From the NCBI GenBank assembly GCA_936432065.2, contig OW386292.2, positions 125,671,639 to 125,735,638 on the forward strand: a stretch of DNA of 64,000 nucleotides. The letters are read 5' to 3'. Under the pieces are notes generated by a model that ran no database searches, was not told where the DNA came from, and saw only the letters and a list, made by a program, of their open reading frames with translations. Positions 1 through 11,347 of the stretch are shown here, piece after piece; within the stretch, counting starts at the first letter, position 1; every line of letters starts with the position of its first letter. Source of the stretch: Rutpela maculata (lineage: Eukaryota > Arthropoda > Insecta > Coleoptera > Cerambycidae). Made by a program: the position numbers and the translations under genes.

Positions 1-644
1 TCTACTACAGTCCCCTTGAAGCCGTACCGGACTCCAAGGCCCGATGCCGTTTTTAGCATTGAATTCGAATTTTTAATTTTGTTTTTTAGCAAATAAACTA
101 TTTATTTGAGAGTTTTTTGCAGAATTTTATAATGAAACCACTAAATATGATTGTAAAAATTTATTGAATACATACAAACGCAAAATTATTGTTTTAAATT
201 TGTAATTATGAATTAACAAAATAATTAAATTATAAATATTTTTTTATTAAAAACAAATAAAAACTGAAAACAGCATTCTGAATTTATACTTTTTGTCAAA
301 TTATGACATTTATTGAAACATATAGTAGGCAAAATGCAGGTTGTTCTTCACAGTCTTCAAAAAAACGTGTTTATTTGTGTCGGACGCGAAGGTCCGATAC
401 CGTCATAACATCATATTTATAATTTTATGACGGCATCGGATCCGGAAGTCCGATACAAAAATATGGCCATAAATAATTAGGTTGACCATTGGCTATCGTT
501 GGCTAGTTTTAAAATTGATTTGTCTCAACTGAGAGCAAAGTTATGAGCTTCGTTAGTTGAGTCAAATTTTCACATATGGAGTGCCGTCAGTAAAACATAT
601 TCGTCATAGGTCTCCCGGGACCGTTGCCGCAGTCAACGTGTTAA
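1..644. repeat. possible piggyBac-type element end
   Basis: This stretch is noncoding. Short GC-rich motifs of the kind GGTCCGATACCG recur near 27-50, 379-404 and, inverted, 427-455, like subterminal repeats. The block ends CAACGTG followed by TTAA at 641-644. That is the target site piggyBac-type elements use, and a terminus reading TTAACACGTTG outward-in fits the superfamily. No left end is visible, so it may lie before the window. The assignment is an inference from one terminus. Confidence 0.25.
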
Positions 645-1669
645 GAAAGAAATTCAATTCAAGGAATAATTTGTATTTATTTATTTATTATGTAATTTTT
701 TAAACCTAAATCTAAAACACACACTTAGAAAAAAGATCTACGAGTCATGATCTGAGGTGTAGCCGTATTCTTTATTATTATTATTTTTCCATTTAATAAT
801 TTAAAATTTTAAAAGAATCCTTTAATGCCTTCATGGTAAATAGAGCTTTTGGATGTGGATTAAAGTTTAGAGCAGCAATTTTTAATATTCCTGAATATTT
901 AGCAAATATAAGCAAGATAATATTTAATTTCATATGTTTTAAAAATTTCCACAGAATGTAGGATAAAATATATTTTCTCTCAATATTTTTAAAATATCCA
1001 TAAAATATACCGTATATTGAATGTACATGACGGACCAAAAACCAATATTTGTACAATATTCTGTGCTATATGGGATATGACAAATAGGTTGTTTAGTTGT
1101 CAGTTCCACATGTTTACATTGTGTCAAAGATGACCCAACCACCATTGGTCTAATTCTCTGAGTTAGAGAAAAGAGCACCAGTGGTGTGTCCTTTGCTCTG
1201 AAAGTTATCGACAATCGGGTATATATCTAGTGATTTCTAAAGATTTTTTTGAATATTTCAAGAACGAATCTGCGTAATTTAAATCTGATTAAGCACATTG
1301 ATAGAGGTATATTTAGGGAACTTATTTTAATGTAAAAAAAAGTAAATTAAGGTGAGCAATATGTTTTTTTATTATTTTTTAAATGTGTCCGATATAACCT
1401 CTGGTTTGGGGATGTATTGGAAAATTGTATTTTTCCATTTAAAATGTGTAGGTATATTTTAATATTTTTTCGATATAGAATTTATTATACCCACGAATTG
1501 GATAATTTTTTTCAAAAAAATATAGGTAAATGCTATTAAAAATAGACTTGAAGGGAGGGTTCCTTTAAGAGGAAAGTAAAAAAGTAAAATTTAAAATATA
1601 TTTTATTTTAACACATGTACAAATAGAAGTAAAAATCGATAAACAAAAAACTATTTTCATTCTGATCAC
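645..1669. other. A+T-rich noncoding stretch
   Basis: No convincing gene, RNA or inverted repeat was seen. The short open frames on the - strand at 793-1214 have no recognisable motif and biased A+T-driven composition. Confidence 0.5.
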
Positions 1670-2270
1670 ATGAATTGCAAGGATGATTTAGATGAATTAT
1701 TAATGACTATAAAATCTACTAACATAACTGACACTATTAATGAAGAGGAAGAAGAGAAAACTCCTAAAGCCCTTGTTCTTCCTGATTACAGCTATACGAA
1801 AGAAAATATACCCACTCAAAATGCTTTCACTTATGTTTGTGGATATCTTTTGAAAAAAACCCTTGAAGTACACTCTTGCGATATTTGTAAATCTTTTGGG
1901 AAATAATGCGAGACACTAAATATAAATAAATTATTAGTTTATTTCAAAGCTTTTAACACCGAAAAAAATATTTACGGAAACCTGCTATCACCTTCAGAGG
2001 AATTTGTCAATTTTATTTACAAATTAGAACATGTATTTAATTCTCAATTTGAGGAAATTTGTACTGGATGAGCAGTTTCTAATACGTTATTTAATATAAT
2101 GAACAACACAGATTTATTCATCCATGTTTAAAATTCCTAAAACTATATGTTAAAAATTTATTTATAAGAATGAAGATTTTTTATTCCATTAAATACACAA
2201 ATCGGGATTTAAAAATTACTAAAACCGACAAAAAAGTAAACAGGAAGGTTAAAATTTTGTCACATTTATA
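1670..2270 (+). pseudogene. P-element/THAP9-like transposase relic, C-terminal part
   Basis: The first 78 codons end in FTYVCGYLLKK followed by HSCDICKSF, a motif pattern I recognise from the C-terminal half of P-element/THAP9-type transposases. The frame has a TAA at 1904-1906. It then continues with no shift through recognisable family-like sequence (a segment reading LVYFKAF, then IYGNLLSPSEEF) to a TGA near 2069. Further family-like residues (KIFYSIKYTNRD) follow until about 2270. The family cuts and pastes DNA in the nucleus. This copy lacks the N-terminal THAP domain and the catalytic part, and it has several stops. The alternative is an unrelated conserved insect protein, but the motif spacing argues against that. 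Confidence 0.6.
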
Positions 2271-2325
2271 ATTTTTAGTGTATATATCGAGTCAATATCA
2301 AGTAGATTATTTGGTTTATATAAAC

Positions 2326-2717
2326 TAATAGGGTATGTGCATCATATAACTAACATAACCTCAAATTTTAAGTTTTTTTAGGTTTATTCTTATTTTTAAT
2401 GTTTCTATACGCATTTCTAGCTTGGAGCCATACTCACTCCAAGCAAATATTTAAAAATTCACGCAAATAATATTTCAATATTGTTGACTAATAAAAATAG
2501 ACTGCTAATTATAGGTTATATTTCTAACCTGCAAAAAGTGTCTTATTTTATTGGGACAAACGATTTAAAACTTCATAAACATTACATTGAACTAGATTTT
2601 GGTTGAAAGTACAGGAACCAGGCAGACATTTTAATAATAGCTACGTAATACATGTAAACCTTAAGAAATATATATTTTTGAGGTTAGTTGTGACGTTACG
2701 TGCACATGCCCTATTGT
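2326..2717. mobile_element. MITE-like inverted-repeat element
   Basis: The left end (AATAGGGTATGTGCATCAT then CATAACCTCAAATTTTAAG) and the right end (GAGGTTAGTTG, then GTGCACATGCCCTATTG) are imperfect inverted copies. The body is closely repeated at 29340-29665, so this is a dispersed family. It has no coding capacity. On the - strand it directly follows a reverse transcriptase relic, and may have inserted into it. Confidence 0.6.
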
Positions 2718-2719
2718 AG

Positions 2720-3090
2720 GTTCCAAGAATAGAAGATTGTAGATACATTTTATAGCCTTCTTAGTTTGTAATGTTTTTAGAGGTTTCATAACAGAATTAT
2801 TGGCTGTGGCCCAAAGTTAAATATTGTAAGTGTGAATATAAGAGGCAATAATATTTTCTAGATACAAAAGTTCGTATTGTAAAAAGGATTCCAGTAACAG
2901 GAGAAATTTTTTTTTCTGTAACGCATCAATATGATGACTCTATGACAATTGTTCATCAATACGAAGTCCTAAACATTTCGTTAATGGCGAATATTTAATT
3001 GTATCATTATTAAATGTAATGGATGGAACTGAATTTGGAATTTGATTTTTAGACATAAACATAAATGACGATTTTCTAAAATTGAGTGCG
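2720..3090 (-). pseudogene. non-LTR retrotransposon reverse transcriptase fragment
   Basis: Read on the - strand, this translates to a segment with KCLGLRIDEQLS, a stop, then SHHID. That is the motif LGxxID..L.W..H found downstream of the catalytic region in jockey/CR1-type reverse transcriptases. The stop (TAG) sits where Trp is expected. Degraded family-like sequence continues towards 2720. The enzyme would copy element RNA into DNA at the target site. This is a short, dead fragment. The clade is not resolved. Confidence 0.55.
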
Positions 3091-3550
3091 TTAATTTATT
3101 AATCTGAAACCAAAAGTGATATTTGCCTCAAGTCATATTTAATATATTACTAGTTATCATCATCATAATCTTTTCCAAAATATAAAAGTGTTATATCATG
3201 AGCATATAATACATACTATACTACCCTGTATATTCAACTTAGCAGTAGAATTTATGTATATTAGAAATAAAAATCTTTTTTGTAAAACATGTTGTTTGTT
3301 TAATTTTTAGAATTATAAACAAAAAAATATTAAAATAGAATAAATTGTAATATTATGTACAGTATATTATTCTAAAATATGTTTTGATAACGTATACCTA
3401 TACAATACATTCTATTATAAGTGAATGTAAATATTTGATATTTAATATATTATTTACATTTTTTTTTTACGTTTTTTTAGTCTTTTTTAGAAACTAATAG
3501 TATTTGAAACATAAATTATTATTTAATTATATTTAATATGTGGTATAGTA
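3091..3550. other. A+T-rich noncoding stretch
   Basis: Very A+T-rich sequence. I see nothing in it. Confidence 0.5.
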
Positions 3551-3618
3551 ACATATTATACTGAATTACTTTCAGTGTACATCTAACTTTAAAGTTCTCT
3601 CAGTGTAAGAGATTGTGT
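3551..3618 (+). repeat. direct repeat, left copy flanking foldback
   Basis: About 68 bp (containing ATACTGAATTACTTTCAGTG and TTCTCTCAGTGTAAGAG) recurs with a few mismatches at about 4339-4406. The two copies bracket the foldback element at 3631-4331. Confidence 0.75.
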
Positions 3619-3630
3619 TGAGTACTAGAG

Positions 3631-4331
3631 CAAGATCCCGTGAACGCCAGACTTACGTCATTTTATAAAATCTGAAAATTTTTTTACGGAAGTACAATAC
3701 TACAGGTAAGAACAATTGGCTACTATGAACAGTCAGTCGCGGTGGCTTTGACAGATAACAGGTAGCAAAGGTTTATAGAATTGCTGTTCAAAATCATCAT
3801 ACTATAAAGCATAATTTTTTGATATTGTTTACGAGATACTATAATAATTCACGTCCTCCACTGCCAGACACTTTCTATGGTGGCAACTCCCCGCCTTTAA
3901 AGTATAAAAAATTGTAATTGTACTTAAGTTATTTTATAAAGTCTTTAAGTAAATATTCTCAGACAGGTAAGTGGTCGAGTGAGTTAAGGCGTCGTCTTGC
4001 TAGTCAAGAGGTCGGCGGTTCGACCCCTGCTCATTCCGTTCTTTTTTGTTTTTTTTTTTTGTTAAAATAATTGCGAAAAAAATTTTAGTTGTTTTTTTTT
4101 TAAGGTAATTGCTTATAAAACCGATGTACGAATGTACAAACACCTTAAAATAGTTGCCCAAGTAACATATATTAAATTCAGATTTTATACACCTTTGCTA
4201 CCTGTTATCTGTCAAAGCCACCGCGACCGACTGTTCATAGTAGCCAATTATTCTTACTTGTAGTAGTGTACTTCCGTAGAAAAATTTTCAGATTTTATAA
4301 AATGACGTAAGTCTGGCGTTCACGGGATCTT
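3631..4331. mobile_element. foldback/MITE with ~145-bp inverted arms
   Basis: The left arm starts CAAGATCCCGTGAACGCCAG at 3631 and runs to about 3779. The right arm, about 4184-4331, is its near-perfect reverse complement and ends GGCGTTCACGGGATCTTG. The loop holds a tRNA-like, SINE-type segment and A+T-rich sequence. No transposase is present. No short target duplication is clear, but a ~68-bp direct repeat flanks the element. Confidence 0.8.
3966..4035 (+). repeat. tRNA-derived SINE-like head with Pol III boxes
   Basis: An A-box-like stretch (GTGGTCGAGTGAGTTAAGGCG) is followed about 30 bp later by a perfect-looking B box (GGTTCGACCCC) and then by a T-run. The T stem does not pair well, so a functional tRNA gene is unlikely. 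A tRNA-derived SINE head or tRNA pseudogene fits better. Confidence 0.55.
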
Positions 4332-4338
4332 GGACTAT

Positions 4339-4406
4339 ACATATTATACTGAATTACTTTCAGTGTACATCAAACTTTACAGTTCTCTCAGTGTAAGAGG
4401 TTGTCT
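4339..4406 (+). repeat. direct repeat, right copy
   Basis: Partner of 3551-3618. The sequence after it (to about 4680) is open on the + strand by chance and shows no protein family. Confidence 0.75.
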
Positions 4407-5155
4407 TTCACTCATATCAATGTCATTAGATATTGTCGCTTCTCTATGGTATAAGTTCTCTGCAAATACATTGTATCCCAAATTGGGGGAGCATACATTG
4501 CTATCTCTGTTATTATTAGAGATCTCAGATAAACAAAGAAATATGGATAAACAATACTTTCTGTCTTTGCAAGGGATACATAACTTGTTTATTGTTTACA
4601 TTTGTATCGATGCATTCATTGGTTCTCTTCCAGAGGGAGTTGTCCGCTGTTTACATTTTCTTGTGCCGCCATATTGATTCATTGCTTCTAACAGTGTTTT
4701 TATTCAATTATAAACAATTTTGTGTTGATTTTACAGTTTTATCACATTTTATGTAGTTCAAAAATGACCAAGGATTGTTTAATCAACTCAAAGACCTACA
4801 AAAAGGGGTAATCTCGTTCCTTTTATATGCAAGCATAGATTTGTACATAGTCGTAGGTTGGGGTTATTGTCTTATTGTTTTGTTGATCTAGCAATAAATA
4901 ATTTTTTCCCTGTGTCTCTCTTTCCTATACACTCAAGTAAAAAACTCAAAAAGAAAGTTGTGTGATCATCAGATCCATAGATAAATAGATTTAAATTTAT
5001 TTCTCTAAATTTAAATGTTGGATAAGTATATAAATATAGGTTATATCTTCTATTTAGATTTTGGTACAAATATTTCAAACTTTACAGAATGTTTACATTA
5101 TTACATAATAATGTACTGTATCAGATATACCTATAATTAGCAAAATAATAATGCA
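4407..5155. other. noncoding stretch
   Basis: No gene can be supported. A short ATG-led stretch at 4763 followed by a GGGTAATC donor-like site could be a small first exon of something downstream, but there is no independent support. Confidence 0.4.
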
Positions 5156-5285
5156 CTGGGTTCAATCCCCAGCTTCAAAATTGGCAACGTTGATAGGTAA
5201 TGGATGCGTATATCTGCATTTTTTCAAATGTGTAACCCCCTTCTGGACAGTCTTGTTTTGAAATTGTGGGATAGAGAAAAGTGAC
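5156..5285 (+). repeat. truncated tRNA-derived SINE, same family as 27913-28137
   Basis: It begins at a B box (GGGTTCAATCCCCAGCT) and continues with TGTAACCCCCTTCTGGACAG and TCTTG. These match the body of the fuller SINE at 27913 (CCCCCAGCTCCGG, then TGTAACCCCCTTCCGGACAG). The 5' half with the A box is missing. Confidence 0.65.
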
Positions 5286-5289
5286 TCGA

Positions 5290-6120
5290 TGTCCTGCAGG
5301 TAACTGACCAAAATTTGAAGCATTTACAATTACGTATGCTTTGATCATTTCAGGCTTGATGAATTTTATGTAACCCTGACAGGAAAAAGATGTTTAAAAT
5401 ATGTTCGTTTCCTAGTATTTTTACCAAGAGAGTCGTTTCACTTCCGTTATCGTATCAAGGGTGCCATATAATTTGTTTTTTAATACTGACAAGAGAAATT
5501 TGAATTTTATTTAATATTCTTCATTGTTTGTCTCTAAGGAATTACACATCACTTCTCGTTTTTTTTTACGGGAAATATATCTAGTGCATCTTTCCAATTG
5601 ACCACAGGGTGCGTTATATAATTGCTTTACTGAAAATACTCTGTTGAATCTATTTGCTATCAATTAAAAATTGTAACCTGACCAAAAATGTATTTTTACC
5701 AATGAATGTATTCAATTTTAGATTTAAATACTTCATTTGAAATATGTTCACTGCTGTTGAAATGTCATGTGGTTTTAGTTTTCTACTTTCTGGGTTCAGA
5801 AACGTTCATTAAATTAATTTAAGAATACGGCATGAACATAAAAGTAAGGTAAATAGTATAAGGAGACTGAGAACTAAAACTGTTTTATTTTCTAATCAGT
5901 AGGTAGAAGAAATAAAGCCTAAAATGTTGTTTTATTCATTCCAATAAAGTCAAATCGAGGGTACTCTGCTTTATCTTTGCTTTTACTGGAATTAATTCAG
6001 AATCGATTACCTGTCCAGTATATATATCCGAGATACTGAAAAAATTAAATTTACGGGCTAGAAAATTAACGGCAATTTATTATATTTGTTTATAGCCATA
6101 TCAGTTTGAAATAATTTGAT
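5290..6120. other. noncoding stretch
   Basis: A+T-rich with no gene or clear repeat recognised. Confidence 0.4.
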
Positions 6121-6149
6121 GAATGTTGTATCGAAAAGAGATTTGATGC

Positions 6150-6281
6150 AAATGCCACCTGGGCCCCGTGTGCAAAAGGGCCCTCAGGGCCCTTATACTG
6201 TAGATTATATAGGTTATCATCCGAAAAAATGGGCCCTTCAAAGCTTTGCCACCCGAACCTTTTACCTTAGATCCGCCACTG
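6150..6281. repeat. hAT-type MITE end, degenerate
   Basis: It ends TTAGATCCGCCACTG at 6267-6281, the reverse complement of the CAGTGGCGGAT terminus common in hAT MITEs. It contains GGGCCC-rich inverted sequence (6170-6240). The other end and the 8-bp duplication were not identified. Confidence 0.4.
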
Positions 6282-6392
6282 TAAGTATGTAAACTTTTAT
6301 AGATGAAAAAGTTATGCTGTAATATGAAAAAAATATTAGTTGGTTTCATTTATGTCCTAACATATATAGATGTTTTTGTTTTCTTGATCGTT

Positions 6393-6708
6393 GATATTAA
6401 ATTAACTCGATGCAGGTATATCCTGGGTTATTGGTCTTTAATTATAATAAAATTACTCTTCTTACGTCTCGGTTTATTCAGTCATTGTCAGAGAATTACA
6501 ATTAAGTGAAGACATTTTTTTAAATGCTATTTTTTATATACATGTAATTTAAATCCGTGTTTAAAAAATAATGTTTAAAAAAATATTTGTCTTCACTTAA
6601 TTGTAGTTCTCTGAAGATAGTTGAATAAACCGAAATGTAAGAAAAGAATAATTTTATTATAAAGACCGATAAACCCAGGATATACCTGCATCAAGTTAAT
6701 TTTATATC
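6393..6708. mobile_element. foldback MITE, ~150-bp arms
   Basis: The left arm from GATATTAAATTAACTCGATG to GTGAAGAC is repeated in inverted form on the right, ending CATCAAGTTAATTTTATATC. The symmetry centre is near 6550. The arms differ by scattered substitutions. No coding sequence is present, and open frames over it are palindrome artefacts. Confidence 0.8.
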
Positions 6709-6719
6709 CTAACCAAGAA

Positions 6720-6860
6720 TTTATTTTTTTTTGACTTAGAAAATGTAGAGCACAAAGTGCACCTGTGCACAGATCTACAAAAATAAAATTTCGGTTCCAA
6801 GGACTAAACCTCTATCATTCCTTATGTATTTTTGTGTGCTTCTATTCTATTCTATTCTAA
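6720..6860 (+). repeat. non-LTR-like 3' remnant with (TTCTA)n tail
   Basis: The segment ends in TTCTATTCTATTCTATTCTA (about 6840-6859). The same kind of simple tail closes the reverse transcriptase relic at 20269-21205, so this may be a 5'-truncated 3' end of a related element. The link rests on the tail only. Confidence 0.3.
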
Positions 6861-6864
6861 ATCC

Positions 6865-7475
6865 CGGTTTTTATCATCAAAATGCGTTTTTTTTTGACAA
6901 TTTTTGACGTTTACTCGAAATCTACGTATTAGAAAATTTTTTTAATTGAAAATTCAGATTCAGCACACAAAAATACTTAAGGCATGATAGGTCCCATTCC
7001 CAGATCAAAACTTTTTTTTTTGTAAACCTTGTGTTATTAAATGTTTTTCAAAATTAAAGCAAATACATTAAATCAGTAAGCCGAAACAAGTAATATCAAA
7101 CTATATAAAAGAAACTGTTCAATAAAATTATAACAACGTAAATTTCGGTCCTACCTCTAAAATTCTAGATGATCACATAAACTGCCAATTTTGTATATTT
7201 TTCTGTCTCAGTCAGAAAAGAGATTGTTTCAATGCATTCATTTTCATTACCAGAAATCTTTATCGTCATTTGTTTTTGAGTTATGCCACTAACTTTGGTT
7301 TTTCTTATGAGCAGAAAATACCAATCAAATAGTTTCACCTGTGAGGAAGCGGGGTAAAGGGAAATACTGTTGATGGACGTGGCCTTTCAGACCATCTCGA
7401 CATATTTGTAGACTTCAAAATGAAGCCAAACATCTGCAGCATACACTGCTCGCCATTATATGAGGGGCTACTATA
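6865..7475. other. noncoding stretch
   Basis: Nothing recognised. It ends at the TA target of the mariner element. Confidence 0.4.
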
Positions 7476-9529
7476 CAGGGTGTTTCATAATTGAATGCTG
7501 ATCCTAAAGGGTGATAATCCTTGGATGATTTTAAAAAAAATTCTTTATACGAACAGAGGTCTGCAACCGCTTTATTTCTGAGATACAGGGTGTTGAAATT
7601 TAACAAAAAGATCAGTTTTTCCCCAATATCTCCAAAACGGTTTTTTTATTCAATTTTGGTACATGCAAAAAACGATACGCCATTTTTTTTTTTAGTAAAT
7701 ATTATTTTAATATTTGCGGTTTATCTTGTCATAAAAATGGTCCCTTGACTTTTTTTCGTCTGGTGGACAGTTTTCGATTTAAAAAATAAAATGCATTCAT
7801 TTGTTTGTCCCTAGCGATTTTTTTCTCTTAGTCTCAATGACATAATCTGTGCTAACCAAAGCATCTAGGCAAGATTTTTGTAATTTTATTAGTAACTGTT
7901 ATTTAATTTTAGTAATAAGTACGCATAAAAAGAATTTTTTAAAATTTCATAAACTTATAATTATTTTGAACAAAAAATACCAAAATTAAATTAATTGTTC
8001 AAAATGTCCGCTTCCTGCAAGTACACACGCTTCAGCCCTCATTGACTCGTGTACTCTTTGGAAAATTTCTTGAATATTCCTTATAACTTCACAGGAAACT
8101 ATTATGCGGTTTCGCAATTCTTCCTCAGTTTGAATTGGCTGATTGTAAACCAAGGTCTTTAGATGACCCCAAAAAAGTAATCCAGACTAGTTAGGTCTGG
8201 GGATCTAGCTGGCCATGGGCATGACTCTACTCCCCCACGACCTATCCAGCGATTATTAAAGTTTTGGTTTAAATACTCGTGAGCCAGAGCACTAAAATGG
8301 ACAGATGCACCGTTGTGCATAAACCACATGCGATTTCGAATTAAAATAGGAACATTTTCCAACAGAATTGACAAATTATCATCAAGAAACCGGCGATAAT
8401 TATTTCCATTTAATCTGCTGGGTAGAAAAAAAGGGCCAATTAGGTAATCTCCAATAATTCTAGCACACACATTTAATGAGAATTGAACCTGGTGATGAGA
8501 TTCCACGATTGCATGCGGATTTTCCTCGGCCCAAAAATGATTGTTATGAAAATTTCTGATATTGTTTCTCGTAAAACTAGCTTCGTCTGTGAATAAAATT
8601 TCCGTGTCAAATAAAGAATTTTGGGTAACTTTTTGGAGAAACAATTGGCAGAAATTCACTCGTAATGGAAAGTCTCGAGGAAGTAGAGCCTGATTGTGAC
8701 GTTGAATGTGATAAGGATATAATAAATAATCATGTAGAATCCTCCATACTAGAACATGGGCGATATTTAAATTATTGGCAACTTTCCTTGTACTTATATT
8801 GGGATTTTTCTTAACTGAATTTAAAACAGCTACCTCAATTGCTGGAGTTCTTGCAGTCCGAAGTGCTCCTTTTAAGTGATTATGTGGCTCAAAACTTCCT
8901 GTTTCACATAACCTTCTGTGGGTGCTTGAAATCGTCTGAGCATCAGGAACAATTCTATTTGAGAAGCGGTCTTTATACAGTCGCCTGGCTTTGTACGCGT
9001 TCCCGTCAGAAAACCCTTAAGTAAGTAATGCATGTCTGCTGATTCGGTATTTGTAAAATTTGCCATGTTTTGATAAATAAACAAGTTTTATAACTTAAAT
9101 AATGTCACAAGAAACGTATCTGACACAGACGTGTCAAAATTGTTTACGTTCATAAAATAAGGGAATGTGCTCTTAGCATACTAGAAGTTTCTAGCCTACA
9201 AGATAATTATTCTACTCTTTAACGGTTGAATTTGCATAGGGACAAACAAATGAATGCATTTTATTTTTTAAATAAAATTAATTCATTTTATTTTTTAAAT
9301 AAAATGCATTCATTTGAATCAGATAAACCGCAAATATGAAAATAATATTTACTTACCAAAATTGAAAAAAAAACCGTTTTAGAGATATAGGGGAAAAATT
9401 GATTTTTTAATTAAATTTGTATCTGTATCTCAGAAATTAAGCGGTTGCGGACCTATGTTCATATAAAGAATTTTTCGCCCTTTAGGATGGATGAATGCTT
9501 TATTCAGCATTCAATTATGAAACAGCCTG
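7476..9529 (-). mobile_element. complete mariner-type transposon with long inverted repeats
   Basis: The element is bounded by TA at 7474-7475 and 9530-9531. It begins CAGGGTGTTTCATAATTGAA and ends with the inverted equivalent (TTCAATTATGAAACAGCCTG). The inverted repeats run about 340 bp on each side (to about 7820, and from about 9230) with small indels. One transposase gene on the - strand fills the interior. Ends, TA duplication and gene all fit the IS630/Tc1/mariner superfamily. Arm divergence and the broken gene show it is old. Confidence 0.85.
7986..9066 (-). pseudogene. mariner-type transposase, frameshifted
   Basis: It starts at an ATG at 9066 (MANFTNTESADMH) and runs to a TAA at 7986-7988, giving about 360 codons across several frames. 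The clearest stretch is 8159-8659. First catalytic Asp: FTDEASF. Second: MWFMHNGA, where HDGA is expected, so the Asp has become Asn. Third: WPARSPDLTSLDYF. The spacing between the second and third acidic positions is about 40 residues, longer than in classical DD34D mariner. A 1-nt loss after DYFF shifts the tail (GHLKTLVYNQP onwards) into another frame, and the N-terminal helix-turn-helix region is also shifted. The protein would bind the long inverted repeats and cut and paste the element; this copy cannot. Confidence 0.85.
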
Positions 9530-9784
9530 TATATTTATATTTTCTTACTAATTCATGGTTGCCTTGTTTTAACAAATCTAACTATTTATAAATATTTGTA
9601 TATTGCGAACGATATATTTAAAAAATATATAACTGAATTGTAATTTGTGTAATCAATTATGGAAGGGCATACTGAAGCACTTGATAAAATAGGAAAAGTA
9701 GCTTCAAATAGAAACTGTAAAATAAAAAATAAAACATGAACTGGTTTTTCTAATGCAGTAAAAAGTAGAAAGTACATGTAAGTA

Positions 9785-9990
9785 TTTTTTTTTTATCTAT
9801 TTATTTAATGTCGGCCTATTTCCTCTACCAGGGCCTATCACCGACCTCTACCTTGACATTTTGCCGAACTTCTTCTCTTTCGAATAGAGGGGAACTTTTA
9901 CTTGCTTAACATTTAATAGACAAAGGACCAACTGCTTTACATCCCCTCCGAAGGATGTAAGTATTAATATGACTGGTTGGTTGAGAGGCA
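9785..9990 (-). repeat. dispersed repeat, same family as 31960-32151
   Basis: Read on the - strand it ends GGCCGACATTAAATAAATA, as does 31960-32151 on the + strand. Both also contain GGTGATAGGCCCTGGTAG-like sequence and the TAAATGTTAAGCAAGTAAAAG region. The A-rich end suggests a non-LTR or SINE 3' end. It is noncoding. Confidence 0.6.
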
Positions 9991-10515
9991 AGCACACTTG
10001 ACCTTAACCTAACCCAACCTAATTGGCACATTCATGTTTAAAAATAATTTTAAGGCAAAGAAAAAATATCTCAGACACAAGAAAAAGACAAGATCAAAAC
10101 AGATCGAACACCCCCTACCATACCAGGCGTGCCTATCTTCCGGCAACCTCTTCCCTAACCATACTTTCCTATACCACAACCTCCCATTCCCCCACTTTTG
10201 ATCTTTCCTCAACTTTATCTTTCCAATCCTTTCTATTCTCTTTCTATATGTTCTATTTTTGTTCCTTATTTTATTCTCTTTGTTCTTTTTGTCACCAAAA
10301 AGTTCCATTTTGACCGATAAACCTTTAAAAAATTCAAACATTTTAAACCCTATTCTTTTTCCACCACATATTCCTGGCGTCAGGGTTTTTTCGTTTAGCT
10401 TTTCACCCGAGCCGACAGCCAAAATTTATTCATTGTTACAACCAGCAACTAGTTCTAAGTTTTATATGCATTAGTTTTAGTAGGCCTTTGTGGGCAGCAT
10501 TATTTTTAAATATAT
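9991..10515. other. pyrimidine-rich noncoding stretch before the gypsy element
   Basis: C/T-rich on the + strand from about 10080 to 10400. Open frames on both strands (10009-10422) are Lys/Arg- or Ser/Phe-rich and match no family I recognise. It is probably an unidentified repeat. Confidence 0.35.
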
Positions 10516-10914
10516 TGTAATGTGTTACAACCCTTAGAATGAATGTAGTGAATTTGCACCTACTCGAGAAACCTACCAGAAGTTAGTTCTGGTGACATCT
10601 GGAATGATCTAGAGAATGGTGGCGTCATCACAGAACAATCGAGATCTGTCATTTTTGGGTATAAAAGACCGACCGCGTTCTCGGCGAGTAGTTCAGAAAG
10701 TTCAAGAAGTATAGAAAGTGAGGTTAAGACTTCAAGGATAAACAAAGTGATAAACATTGTGATTTTAGTCAGTAAATTGTATTTAAATTAATAATAGTAT
10801 TGTGAAGTATCTAGTAAATATTTAATAAAGTGTGTTAGTGGACATCTCTTGTTATAATTTTTGGAACCCACGGAATTTGCGAGGGTGGTTTCCTAAGGGT
10901 GGAAACACGTCACA
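10516..10914 (+). repeat. 5' LTR of gypsy element 1
   Basis: Runs TGTAATGTG to CGTCACA, 399 bp. It contains a TATA box (TATAAAAG, 10660-10667), presumably for the element transcript, and an AATAAA-type signal (TTTAATAAAG near 10829). Confidence 0.9.
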
Positions 10915-10916
10915 AT

Positions 10917-10934
10917 TGGTGTCAGAAAGCGGAA
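10917..10934 (+). other. primer-binding site
   Basis: TGGTGTCAGAAAGCGGAA follows the LTR after a 2-nt spacer. The same sequence lies beside the 5' LTR of element 2. TGG at the start matches the CCA end of a tRNA; I do not name the tRNA. Confidence 0.75.
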
Positions 10935-11347
10935 TTTTATGACGAGGAGCTCTGAAGTTGTGTTACAGTATTCGAGAAGTATTCTCGAGAGTTAGTGCTA
11001 ACACAGGACTAATTTACTGGATATTGTTCGAGGGTTATTTTCGAACAGGAAAATAGTGTTTAAGTGCATTTTTGAGACATTGTAGAACATTTTATTAGGA
11101 CATTAGTGTGATAATTAAATCCTTTGAACTGAGAAGTGATAGAGACACTGAAAAAGACTCATTTAGTGCGTGAAAATTTCTAGAACTTTTCTATTTGGAC
11201 ATTAGTGGAGATTATTAAATTCTCTGAACTGGATAGTGACAAAAGACTCTGGATAAGACTTTTTCGTGCTATTTCGAGATTTGTCTGGGAAGTTCCATTA
11301 CCGATATTGACGTGACAGTTAAATTTATTTTATTTTAATTTCATCGT

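Noticed and set aside
3966..4035. Functional tRNA gene
   Set aside because: B box is good but the T stem and anticodon arm do not pair properly, and it sits in a transposon loop.
4330..4677. 115-codon open frame on the + strand
   Set aside because: No domain or family motif; it begins inside the direct repeat and has skewed Leu/Ser composition from A+T-rich DNA.
4763..4808. Possible small first exon (ATG with good context, then GGGTAATC donor)
   Set aside because: Fifteen codons only, no link in frame to a downstream exon can be shown.
10009..10422. 137-codon Lys/Arg-rich frame on the - strand
   Set aside because: Arises from a pyrimidine-rich tract on the + strand; no motif.
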